A program made the position numbers and the translations under genes. Of a DNA stretch of 64,000 bases, positions 32,174-39,889 are shown one piece after another. Each line of letters opens with the position of its first letter. Positions within the stretch are counted from its first letter, which is position 1. This DNA comes from Pelethousia sp034928145. Its GTDB lineage: Bacteria; Bacillota; Clostridia; Christensenellales; CAG-138. The notes beneath the pieces are model-generated. The model saw only the letters and a program-made list of their open reading frames with translations, made no database searches and was not told the DNA's origin. Location: assembly GCA_034928145.1 (NCBI GenBank), contig JAYFPE010000016.1:1-64000 (forward strand). Reading direction: 5' to 3'.

Positions 32174-33247
32174 CTAGGTTATATTCAGCGACGCGATCTC
32201 CCAGGCTGTTTCGCCTGTGGCGGGGGAAAGGCGCAGCTCGGCCTTAGCCGCCTTCATCGCGTCGGCCTCGCCGGGCAGACCCTTCATCAAAAGGCCGCTA
32301 AGCACCAGATCCGATCCGTCCAGGCGGGCTTCATCCAGGCGCAGGCCATAGGCGAGGGCCTCGCCCTCCGGCCATCCGTCGCCGGCCTGCCAGCTGGTGA
32401 AGCCGGGGCCGCAATGGCTTGCTAAAACGAAGAACTGGGGCAGCAGGGCCTCGTAATCCTCGGCCGTAATCTCCTCGCCCACGAAATCGGGATACATGGC
32501 GTTGCGGCCAAAGCTGAATTCCAGGGGCGCGCCGCCATGCCCGCCTGTGGAAAGCACGCCGCTTTGCACATAGAGGGTGTAACCTTCATCCGCAACGGTG
32601 AAACCGTTGTAAAGATCGAGCGCTGCGGCCACATCCTCCAGCTCGAGGTCGCCAAAATAGGCGGCCGGGTCGCGGCCGATGATGTTCCATACCTGCTGGG
32701 CGGCGAGGGGCTCCGGCTCATATACGCCGCTGATGGAAGCCAGGCTGCACTCCATCCCGTCCGCGTCAAAAACCAGGGCGGAGAGTAAGGTTTCGGGCTC
32801 CGCGGCATCATCGAACCAGCTCTTTTCATATAAAAGCAGGTTGGTAAAGCTGCCCAGGGGCGTTTGGGCCTGGCGGATCTCGTAGCTTACCTCGGTGGTG
32901 GGCAAGGCTTCGCCCTCGGCCCGGTCTGCCAAGGGAATGCGCTCGGCCTCAACCCGCTGGAAAAGTTCATCCAGCCAGGCTTCAAGGGCCGCGTCCATAG
33001 CCTCGCCCGCCGGGCCCTGGGCCTTGAAAGCGGGTAGGGTGTAGGCAACGCGGTAGGCGGCGCTCGCCTCATCCGCCCCCTCGGGATAATATACGGTCAC
33101 GGATCCGCCCTTGCGGGGCGGTTCCGGGCTGGCCGTGGGCGCGGGGGTAACGACGGATACGGCGGGCAATTGCCCCTCTTTTGTTGCGCAGCCGCAGAGG
33201 GCCAGGCAAAGGGCCAGGAGCAAAAGCAAGGGCAAGGATTTAGGCAT
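32174..33247 (-). CDS. lipoprotein with a DUF3298/RsiV-like domain
   Basis: 357 residues from the ATG at 33247, chosen because GGAGG lies six bases upstream; the longer frame adds 14 residues without a binding site. The signal peptide ends in LALCGC (lipidated Cys about 20), followed by a Pro-rich linker to about 42. The rest is a mixed alpha/beta extracellular domain. The segments YLTYEIR-like, GSFTNLLLYEKSWFD, DGMECSLASISG and FTVADEGYTLYVQSGVLSTGGHGG recall the DUF3298 fold of RsiV, which binds lysozyme. The family call is tentative. Sits between two phage-island pieces on the opposite strand. Confidence 0.6.
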   Translation of the reverse strand: MPKSLPLLLLLALCLALCGCATKEGQLPAVSVVTPAPTASPEPPRKGGSVTVYYPEGADEASAAYRVAYTLPAFKAQGPAGEAMDAALEAWLDELFQRVEAERIPLADRAEGEALPTTEVSYEIRQAQTPLGSFTNLLLYEKSWFDDAAEPETLLSALVFDADGMECSLASISGVYEPEPLAAQQVWNIIGRDPAAYFGDLELEDVAAALDLYNGFTVADEGYTLYVQSGVLSTGGHGGAPLEFSFGRNAMYPDFVGEEITAEDYEALLPQFFVLASHCGPGFTSWQAGDGWPEGEALAYGLRLDEARLDGSDLVLSGLLMKGLPGEADAMKAAKAELRLSPATGETAWEIASLNIT

Positions 33248-33348
33248 GTTTGCCTCCTTTGACACCAATAGATACCAATATGATAACACAAGCGACCGCC
33301 TTCGGGCAATGCGAGGGCGGACAATTCACAGGAAAGGAGGATGTAACC

Positions 33349-33537
33349 GTGGAGGAAAAGACGGAGGAAACCCGCGCCGTGGCCCTGGCCAGCCTCACGG
33401 CCATCTGTGCGGATGAAGAGGCCCGCCACGCCGACCGCATCGCCGCGGCCAAGCTCCTGCTCGAGAGCACGGAGGGCGGTGAGAAGGGAACCATCGCCGT
33501 GGTGATGGAGGGGATACCCAAGGAGTATTTAGCCTAA
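33349..33537 (+). CDS. small phage-island protein
   Basis: 62 residues from a GTG at 33349 with AAGGAGG ten bases upstream. Very acidic at the start, then a helix-rich middle (AICADEEARHADRIAAAKLLLES) that resembles the core of small terminase-subunit-like or phage helper proteins. An ATG-TAA pair lies between the binding site and the GTG. Followed by its own terminator. Function unknown. Confidence 0.6.
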   Translation: MEEKTEETRAVALASLTAICADEEARHADRIAAAKLLLESTEGGEKGTIAVVMEGIPKEYLA

Positions 33538-33543
33538 ACACAG

Positions 33544-33568
33544 AAAGGGCCGTACTACGGCCCTTTTT
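33544..33568. terminator. bidirectional terminator
   Basis: AAAGGGCCG-TACTA-CGGCCCTTTTT. It serves the 62-residue gene on the plus strand and lies 18 bases past the stop of the V-ATPase operon on the minus strand. Confidence 0.85.
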
Positions 33569-33585
33569 GCGCTACCGGAGAGGTG

Positions 33586-34215
33586 TCACTCCCGGCTGGC
33601 GATCATATCTTTGGTTTTCATCAGGCGGGTGAGGTTGCCGCGCTCGTTTTCATCGAGCTTCATGGTGATGGTGCGGATGGCCTCGTCAAATTGGGGAATC
33701 ATCACGTATTCCAGGGCGTTCACCCGGCGGCGGGTTTTTTCGATTTCATCCGCCAGGCGGTTACAGGTTTTTTCCACCTCGGCCAGTTCGATGAGCAGGG
33801 GCAGCACCTGTGCAAAAGCCTGCACGGCCCCGTCAAGCTCGGAGCTGGTGGTCATAAAGCCGTAAGGGTAATCGAAGCCCTCGGTGGTATTGAGACTTAG
33901 CTTAGGCACGCTGATGGAGAGGACCTGCCGGGTGTCCACACTGACCGTGGCGGGCCGGGCGGGGTAGCAGAGAGCTTCCTCGATGGCCTCGCTGCTCATG
34001 GTGGCTCGGGCCAGCACAAAGGCTTGCATGGCGCCGGCCAGCTTTTGTTCTACCTGCTCGCGCAGCTCACGGTTACGCCGCACGAAGATGATGAAGCGGC
34101 GAACCATTTCATCCCGCTTATCCTTCATCAGCTTGTGGCCCCGCACCGCGACTTTCCGCTTCTTTTTAAGGTTGGAAAGCTCCATGCGGGTGGGTTTCAC
34201 TTGCAACGCTGCCAT
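33586..34215 (-). CDS. ntpD: V-type ATP synthase/ATPase subunit D
   Basis: 209 residues, the central stalk that turns inside the A3B3 ring. The N-terminal MAALQVKPTRMELSNLKKKRKVAVRGHKLMKDKRDEM coiled coil and a long C-terminal coiled coil (about 130-200, with VEKTCNRLADEIEKTRRRVNALEYVMIP) are diagnostic. Last gene of the operon, three bases after the B subunit. Confidence 0.95.
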   Translation of the reverse strand: MAALQVKPTRMELSNLKKKRKVAVRGHKLMKDKRDEMVRRFIIFVRRNRELREQVEQKLAGAMQAFVLARATMSSEAIEEALCYPARPATVSVDTRQVLSISVPKLSLNTTEGFDYPYGFMTTSSELDGAVQAFAQVLPLLIELAEVEKTCNRLADEIEKTRRRVNALEYVMIPQFDEAIRTITMKLDENERGNLTRLMKTKDMIASRE

Positions 34216-34218
34216 GGG

Positions 34219-35601
34219 CTACTCCCCCTCTTTTTGGGCCAGATATTTATCCAGATATACGTCCTTAATGCGTTTGAGCTCGCCCCTGGGCAGGATGGAG
34301 AGCAGCTCCCAGCCGATATCCAGCGTTTCTTCGATGCTGCGGTTGGTGTAATAACCCTGGGATACATAACGCGCCTCGAATGCGTCGGCAAATTTGGCGT
34401 AAAGCTTATCCACATCGGAGAGCGCGGCGTCGCCCAGTATCACGGCCAGCTCCTTTGCATCCTTGCCGCGCGAATAGGCGGCGAACAGCTGGTTCATGGT
34501 ATCGGCGTGATCCTCGCGGGTCTTGCCCTCGCCGATGCCCTTATCCTTCAAGCGGGAGAGGGAGGGCAACACGTTGATGGGCGGGGTAATGCCCCGGCGG
34601 TGAAGCTCGCGCGAGAGGATGATCTGGCCCTCGGTGATGTAACCCGTGAGGTCGGGAATGGGGTGGGTGATATCATCCTCCGGCATGGAGAGGATGGGGA
34701 TCATGGTGATGGAGCCGGGGTTGCCCTTGATGCGGCCCGCCCGCTCATACATGGTGGCAAGGTCCGTATAGAGGTAGCCCGGGTAGCCTCTGCGGCCGGG
34801 AACCTCCTTGCGGGCTGCGGATACTTCCCGCAAAGCCTCGGCGTAGTTGGTGATATCCGTAATGATGACCAGCACGTGCATGCCCAGGTCGTACGCCAGG
34901 TATTCGGCTGCGGTGAGGGCCATGCGCGGGGTGGCGATGCGCTCGATGGCCGGGTCGTTGGCCAGGTTGATAAAGGTCACCGTGCGTTCGATCGCGCCTG
35001 TGGCGCGGAAATCGCTGATGAAGAAATCCGCTTCCTCAAAGGTGATGCCCACGGCGGCAAAAACCACGGCGAAGCTTTCATCCGTGCCGCGCACGCGCGC
35101 CTGGCGGGCGATCTGCGCGGCGAGGTTGGCGTGCGGCAGGCCGGAGCCGGAGAAGACCGGCAGCTTCTGGCCGCGCACCAGGGTATTAAGGCCGTCGATG
35201 GCGCTAACGCCCGTTTGGATGAATTCGTTGGGGTAATCGCGGGCGGCCGGGTTAATGGGCGCGCCGTTCATATCCAGCATCTTTTCGGGGATCAGTTCCG
35301 GCCCGCCATCCTTGGGGCGGCCCATGCCGTCGAATACGCGGCCCAGCATATCCGGGGCCACGGCCAGCTCGATGGAGCGGCCCAAAAAGCGGGCCTTGGA
35401 ATCGGAGATGCGCAGGCCCTGGGAGCCTTCAAAAAGCTGGAGCAGCGCCTTATCGCCGTTCACCTCCAGCACGCGGCCCCGGCGGATTTCGCCGCCCGCC
35501 TGCTCGATCTCGACCAACTCGTCGTATTTGACGCCCTGGACTTTTTCGACCAGCATCAGCGGGCCGGCGACCTCTTTGATGGTGCGGTATTCTTTACGCA
35601 T
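34219..35601 (-). CDS. ntpB: V-type ATP synthase/ATPase subunit B
   Basis: 460 residues, the regulatory, non-catalytic nucleotide-binding subunit of the A3B3 head. Typical segments include MRKEYRTIKEVAGPLMLVEK, VFSGSGLPHANLAAQIARQA in place of a P-loop, GRRGYPGYLYTDLATMYERAG and the C-terminal helical bundle. Overlaps the end of the A gene by eight bases. Confidence 0.97.
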   Translation of the reverse strand: MRKEYRTIKEVAGPLMLVEKVQGVKYDELVEIEQAGGEIRRGRVLEVNGDKALLQLFEGSQGLRISDSKARFLGRSIELAVAPDMLGRVFDGMGRPKDGGPELIPEKMLDMNGAPINPAARDYPNEFIQTGVSAIDGLNTLVRGQKLPVFSGSGLPHANLAAQIARQARVRGTDESFAVVFAAVGITFEEADFFISDFRATGAIERTVTFINLANDPAIERIATPRMALTAAEYLAYDLGMHVLVIITDITNYAEALREVSAARKEVPGRRGYPGYLYTDLATMYERAGRIKGNPGSITMIPILSMPEDDITHPIPDLTGYITEGQIILSRELHRRGITPPINVLPSLSRLKDKGIGEGKTREDHADTMNQLFAAYSRGKDAKELAVILGDAALSDVDKLYAKFADAFEARYVSQGYYTNRSIEETLDIGWELLSILPRGELKRIKDVYLDKYLAQKEGE

Positions 35602-37369
35602 CCTCGTTCCCTCCCTCCGTGAGCGCGCCCACTTGGCTGTTTAGGCTGGCCATGAGTTCATCAAAGCGCGCGGCGGCTTGTGCCTCGGGCACGTATTTGT
35701 AGCGGCCGATATCCTCCCGCACAGGCAGGGACGCCAGCTTGCTGAAGGAAGCGCCCTTTTCAAGGGCTGAAAGGCTTTTGTCATAATAGGCCAGGATCAG
35801 CTTGAGCAGCATGGCCTGCTTGGCCGGGGAGGCGTAGGTATCCACCTCGTGGAAGGCGTTTTGGTGCAAATAATCCTCGCGGATGGAGCGGGTGGCTTCC
35901 AGGGTGAGGCGGTCCTTATAGCTGAGGGCGTCGATGCCCACCAGCCGCACGATCTCCTCCAATTCGCTCTCCTCCTGTAGCATGCCCATGGTTCTATGCA
36001 CCATATCAGCCCAGGCGGGATCCACGTTTTTATTGAACCAGGGCTCGAGCCTGTCGAGGTAGAGGGAATAGCTGGTGAGCCAATCGATGGCGGGGAAGTG
36101 GCGGCTATAGGCCAGCTTGGCGCTCAGGCCCCAGAAGACCTTGACCGTGCGCAACGTGGCTTGGGAGACCGGCTCGGAAATATCGCCGCCCGGCGGGGAA
36201 ACCGCGCCGATGGCCGTAACAGCGCCCTCCTTTGGCTCGCTGCCCAGCGTTTGTACCACGCCGGCCCGCTCGTAGAATTCCGCCAAACGGCTGCCGAGGT
36301 AGGCGGGGTAGCCTTCTTCGCCGGGCATTTCTTCCAGACGGCCGCTCATTTCCCGCAGCGCTTCGGCCCAGCGGGAGGTGGAATCCGCCATAATGGCCAC
36401 CTTGTAGCCCATGTCGCGATAGTATTCGGCAATGGTGATGCCTGTGTAAATGGAAGCCTCGCGGGCCGCCACCGGCATGTCGGAGGTGTTGGCGATGAGC
36501 ACCGTGCGCTTCATCAACGAGAGGCCGGTGCGCGGATCTTTAAGCTCCGGGAATTCCATTAGCACGTCTGTCATCTCGTTGCCGCGCTCACCGCAGCCCA
36601 CGTAAACGATGATATCCGCATCGGCCCATTTGGCCAGTTGGTGCTGCACCACGGTTTTGCCGCTGCCGAAGGGGCCGGGCACGGCGGACACGCCGCCCTT
36701 GGCCACGGGGAAGAGGGTATCGATAACCCGCTGGCCTGTGATCATAGGCTCGCTGGGCGCGAGCTTGGCCTTATAGGGGCGGCCCCGCCGCACGGGCCAT
36801 TTTTGCAGCATAGGCAGCTCGACTTCGCCCCGCTCGGTTTTGAGGCGGGCGATGGGCGTGAGGATGTTGTATTCGCCCTCGGCGATCCAAACGACCTCGC
36901 CGCAAACACCCGGGGGCACCATCACCTTGTGCAGCACCGCTTCGGATTCCTGCACGGTGCCCAACACGTCGCCGGTCGCTACCTGATCGCCAACCTTGGC
37001 TACGGGCATGAAGGGCCAGCGCTTTTCGTGGTCGAGAGAATCCACGACTACGCCGCGGTTGATGCGGTTGCCCGCTTGCTCGCGGATCTTGTTGAGGGGG
37101 CGCTGTATGCCATCGTAAATGGATTCGATCAGGCCCGGGGCCAGCTCCACGCTAAGCGGCGCGCCGGTGGATTCCACGGGCTCGCCCGGACCGATGCCGC
37201 CCGTTTCTTCGTATACCTGGATGGAGGCCTTGTCGCCGCGCAGCTCGATGACTTCGCCGATGAGCTTTTTTTCGGAAACGCGCACCACGTCGTACATCTG
37301 CACATCCGCCATGCCGCTGGCGACGATCAACGGGCCGGACACTTTGATGATAGTTCCTTGGGTTGCCAT
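35594..37369 (-). CDS. ntpA: V-type ATP synthase/ATPase catalytic subunit A
   Basis: 591 residues, the catalytic subunit. Walker A is GPFGSGKTVV (about residue 235), preceded by the V-type 'non-homologous' insertion (about 115-190), with the catalytic Glu in YVGCGERGNEMTDVL (about 262) and SSRWAEALREMSGRL. Length is standard for the bacterial V-type enzyme. One base separates it from the upstream F gene. Confidence 0.97.
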   Translation of the reverse strand: MATQGTIIKVSGPLIVASGMADVQMYDVVRVSEKKLIGEVIELRGDKASIQVYEETGGIGPGEPVESTGAPLSVELAPGLIESIYDGIQRPLNKIREQAGNRINRGVVVDSLDHEKRWPFMPVAKVGDQVATGDVLGTVQESEAVLHKVMVPPGVCGEVVWIAEGEYNILTPIARLKTERGEVELPMLQKWPVRRGRPYKAKLAPSEPMITGQRVIDTLFPVAKGGVSAVPGPFGSGKTVVQHQLAKWADADIIVYVGCGERGNEMTDVLMEFPELKDPRTGLSLMKRTVLIANTSDMPVAAREASIYTGITIAEYYRDMGYKVAIMADSTSRWAEALREMSGRLEEMPGEEGYPAYLGSRLAEFYERAGVVQTLGSEPKEGAVTAIGAVSPPGGDISEPVSQATLRTVKVFWGLSAKLAYSRHFPAIDWLTSYSLYLDRLEPWFNKNVDPAWADMVHRTMGMLQEESELEEIVRLVGIDALSYKDRLTLEATRSIREDYLHQNAFHEVDTYASPAKQAMLLKLILAYYDKSLSALEKGASFSKLASLPVREDIGRYKYVPEAQAAARFDELMASLNSQVGALTEGGNEDA

Positions 37370-37705
37370 CTATTTCTCCTCCGCAAAAAGAATATCCGCG
37401 CCAATCGCCTTTTCGACATTGGCTTTGATGTTGGCCATCGCCACGCCGGAGCTGCCGTGGGCATCCGGGATGGGGATGATGGCGGGGAAGGTTTCGGATT
37501 TATATTGCTCCACCGCTTCCCGGCAGGCCGCAAAGAGCGGCTCGGTCAAAAAGATGACCTTGTATTCCTCCCGGGCCAGGCGGTGGATGAGCCTCGCGGC
37601 CTTATCCGGATCCGTTTCGGGGAAAACGGCCAGGCCTACCGCTTTGGCCAGGAGCACGGAATCCCGCTCGCCAATGATGGCAAGATCGCCTTTTTTACCA
37701 GCCAT
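37370..37705 (-). CDS. ntpG: V-type ATP synthase/ATPase subunit F
   Basis: 111 residues, the small stalk subunit that binds D. IGERDSVLLAKAVGL at the start and EYKVIFLTEPLF in the middle follow the family's CheY-like fold. Overlaps the C gene end by 11 bases and adjoins the A gene. Confidence 0.9.
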   Translation of the reverse strand: MAGKKGDLAIIGERDSVLLAKAVGLAVFPETDPDKAARLIHRLAREEYKVIFLTEPLFAACREAVEQYKSETFPAIIPIPDAHGSSGVAMANIKANVEKAIGADILFAEEK

Positions 37706-38678
37706 ATAACGTACGCAGCCTTTCCGTGATGATTCGATCTGATAGGCCGTTGCGCTTGGCCGTGAGGATCAGGCGCACGCAGAGCGCCTCCTGTTCCCGG
37801 GCCAGCAGATAGGCCACCACCGGTGCGATGGATTTATTGTCGTAGCGGGCATGGTTAAAGCAGCCCATGAGGTAATCGTCCCGCTCCCGTTCAAGCGCCG
37901 AGAGGCCCTCGCCGTTTTGCAGGGCTTCCAACCCCTTGCGGATGCCGGGCGCGGCGGGGCCGACAGACACCAGCCTCTGGAGGGCTTCCGCGGGCGCTTC
38001 GAGGCCGGCGATCAGCGCGCTATGGGGGATATCCCCTGCGGGCAGCAGCAATTCCCGCAACCTTTCGGCTGCGCCGCCCATCTGCTTGAGGCGCAGCATG
38101 GTGAGCACGTTGTCAAAATCCGCCAGGGCCTTGAAATAGGCCGTGACCAGCGGGTGCTTTGTATCGTAGGCGTATTGCACATAGGCCCCGTCCAACGCGG
38201 TCGAGATGCGCGCCGGATCTACGCCGCTTTGAAAATCTCGCTCCAGAGCGTCCAGCGCAGCCTGGAATTGGGGGGGCAGCTCCTTATACGCGGCTGCCTC
38301 TACCATGTGGGCCAGCGCCTCGGGCTCGTACACGCCGCCCCGCAAGAGGGCCGGCGCTTCGGTGCTGGCCGTAAGGCGGAGCTTGAGCAGGATCTTTAGG
38401 TTATGCACATCCGCTTTGAGCAGGAACACATCCGTAACGGCAGGCTCGAAGGAAATTTCCTTTACCAGCGCATAGGCGGCGCTAAGGGCGCTGGTGACCA
38501 GCCGCTCCGCATCCGCAGCGGTGGCATCCGGCAAACCGCCATAGCCCAAATCCACCAGGTTGCGCACAGCCTCTTGCGCGTCGCCCTCCAACATGCGCTG
38601 GAGGTTAGCAGGGCGCAAAAGCTCTTTTTCATGGCAACGTATGCGCGTTACGCCGTAAGTGACGCTGTCCTGTGGCAT
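37695..38678 (-). CDS. ntpC: V-type ATP synthase/ATPase subunit C (AC39-like)
   Basis: 327 residues, almost all helical; the funnel-shaped socket linking rotor shaft to membrane ring. Recognised from YGVTRIRCHEKELL at the N-terminus, ADVHNLKILLKLR (about 107) and the terminal LAREQEALCVRLILTAKRNGLSD. Sits 14 bases after E. Confidence 0.9.
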   Translation of the reverse strand: MPQDSVTYGVTRIRCHEKELLRPANLQRMLEGDAQEAVRNLVDLGYGGLPDATAADAERLVTSALSAAYALVKEISFEPAVTDVFLLKADVHNLKILLKLRLTASTEAPALLRGGVYEPEALAHMVEAAAYKELPPQFQAALDALERDFQSGVDPARISTALDGAYVQYAYDTKHPLVTAYFKALADFDNVLTMLRLKQMGGAAERLRELLLPAGDIPHSALIAGLEAPAEALQRLVSVGPAAPGIRKGLEALQNGEGLSALERERDDYLMGCFNHARYDNKSIAPVVAYLLAREQEALCVRLILTAKRNGLSDRIITERLRTLYGW

Positions 38679-38692
38679 ATCAACTACCTTCC

Positions 38693-39295
38693 TTATCCGA
38701 ATAATAGCGCGGCCACGCCGCTCTCTTCGGCCCTTCGCAAATCGCGCAAAACGGCCTCGAAGGAGCAGTTGATCTCGTAGCTTTCGCCGGCGAGCACGAA
38801 ACCGCCGCTAATCTCTTCCCTATGTTGCCCCAGCGCCAGGGGCGCTTTGGCCAGGGCCGCAAGCTTCGCATTCACGCCCGGCAAAACGGCTGAGAGGGCT
38901 TCCGCATCCGCTTGCGCGGGTAGGATGGTTTCCCCACCCGTGGCGCTCGATAGCAGGAGCTTTTCGAGGATCGCTTCCCGCTCCGGCCCGGCGAGCGCGT
39001 TAAGCTGCGCCGCGGCCGCCTCGAAAGCTTCGTCGATTACGGCGCGCCGATCGGCCAGGGCCTGCTTGCGCGCATCCAAAAGCGCGTTGGTGCGGCTGCG
39101 CTCCAAGATATCCGCGTTTGACGCCTTGGCTCTATCTTCCGCCTCGGCGAGGATGCGGCCGGCCTCGGCTGCGGTTTCGTCCGCCTGGGCCTGCGCCCGG
39201 GCGCGGGCTTCCGCCAGCGCGGCTTCGGCCTCGGCCTTTGCGCTTTCCACGATGGAAGAGAGCAGGCGCTCGCCATTGTTCAAATCCTTAGCCAT
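38693..39295 (-). CDS. ntpE: V-type ATP synthase/ATPase subunit E
   Basis: 200 residues, the peripheral stalk. A long Ala/Glu/Arg-rich coiled coil (about 10-80) precedes a globular C-terminal domain ending in DLRRAEESGVAALLFG. The pairing with the H subunit gene upstream in the operon is the expected stator pair. Confidence 0.9.
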   Translation of the reverse strand: MAKDLNNGERLLSSIVESAKAEAEAALAEARARAQAQADETAAEAGRILAEAEDRAKASNADILERSRTNALLDARKQALADRRAVIDEAFEAAAAQLNALAGPEREAILEKLLLSSATGGETILPAQADAEALSAVLPGVNAKLAALAKAPLALGQHREEISGGFVLAGESYEINCSFEAVLRDLRRAEESGVAALLFG

Positions 39296-39321
39296 ATTGT
39301 ATCTCCCAAACGCGCCAGGCG

Positions 39322-39816
39322 TTAAACCTGCACGCCGTTGACCATCAGGAAGGAGAAGAGTAGCGCCAGAACCGCGTAGGTTTCCACCATAACGGCAAAG
39401 ATGATGGCCTTACCGGCCTCCTCCGGCCGTTTGCCTACCATGGCGATGCCCGCAGCCGCCGTACGGCCCTGCATGATGGCGCTATACCAGCCGCCAAAGG
39501 CAATGGGCAAGGCGGAAAGGAAGAACTGGATGCCCTGGGTCAGGGAGAGGGTGGGCCCGCCCGCACCCAACAGGCCGGCTTTGGAGGCGATAACGAAGCC
39601 AATCAAGAGGCCATAGATACCCTGGGTGCCGGGCAGGAGCTGCAGCACCAGCACGGAACCGAACTTATCCGGATCCTCGGCAATGACCGCCGCGCCCGCT
39701 TCGCCCGCGTGACCTACGCCGATGGCCGAGCCGATGCCCGCCCACATTGCCGCGAACACAGCGCCGGCCGCAGCCAGAAGCTGACCGTTGAGACCAAGAG
39801 ATTCATAGAGTGCCAT
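39322..39816 (-). CDS. ntpK: V-type ATP synthase/ATPase rotor ring subunit K
   Basis: 164 residues from the ATG at 39816 (GGAGG nine bases upstream; the frame is open further but without a start signal). Four membrane helices form two duplicated hairpins. The residues that bind sodium in the Enterococcus hirae ring are all visible in matching context: LQLLPGTQGIYG (Leu, Thr, Gln), IMQGRTAAAGI (Gln) and MVETYAVLA (the essential Glu in helix 4). I infer Na+ rather than H+ translocation. Confidence 0.95.
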   Translation of the reverse strand: MALYESLGLNGQLLAAAGAVFAAMWAGIGSAIGVGHAGEAGAAVIAEDPDKFGSVLVLQLLPGTQGIYGLLIGFVIASKAGLLGAGGPTLSLTQGIQFFLSALPIAFGGWYSAIMQGRTAAAGIAMVGKRPEEAGKAIIFAVMVETYAVLALLFSFLMVNGVQV

Positions 39817-39889
39817 TGTTTGAAACCTCCAATTATTGTTTGAAATAGTTTTTTGTATATTCGGGCGGCGGGCCGCCTTGTTCGGTGCG

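Noticed and set aside
34024..35622. Very long plus-strand frame (532 codons) opposite the V-ATPase B gene, and similar ones opposite A, addAB and hflK
   Set aside because: They mirror the codon structure of the real minus- or plus-strand genes in this GC-rich DNA, and none has a binding site or family resemblance.
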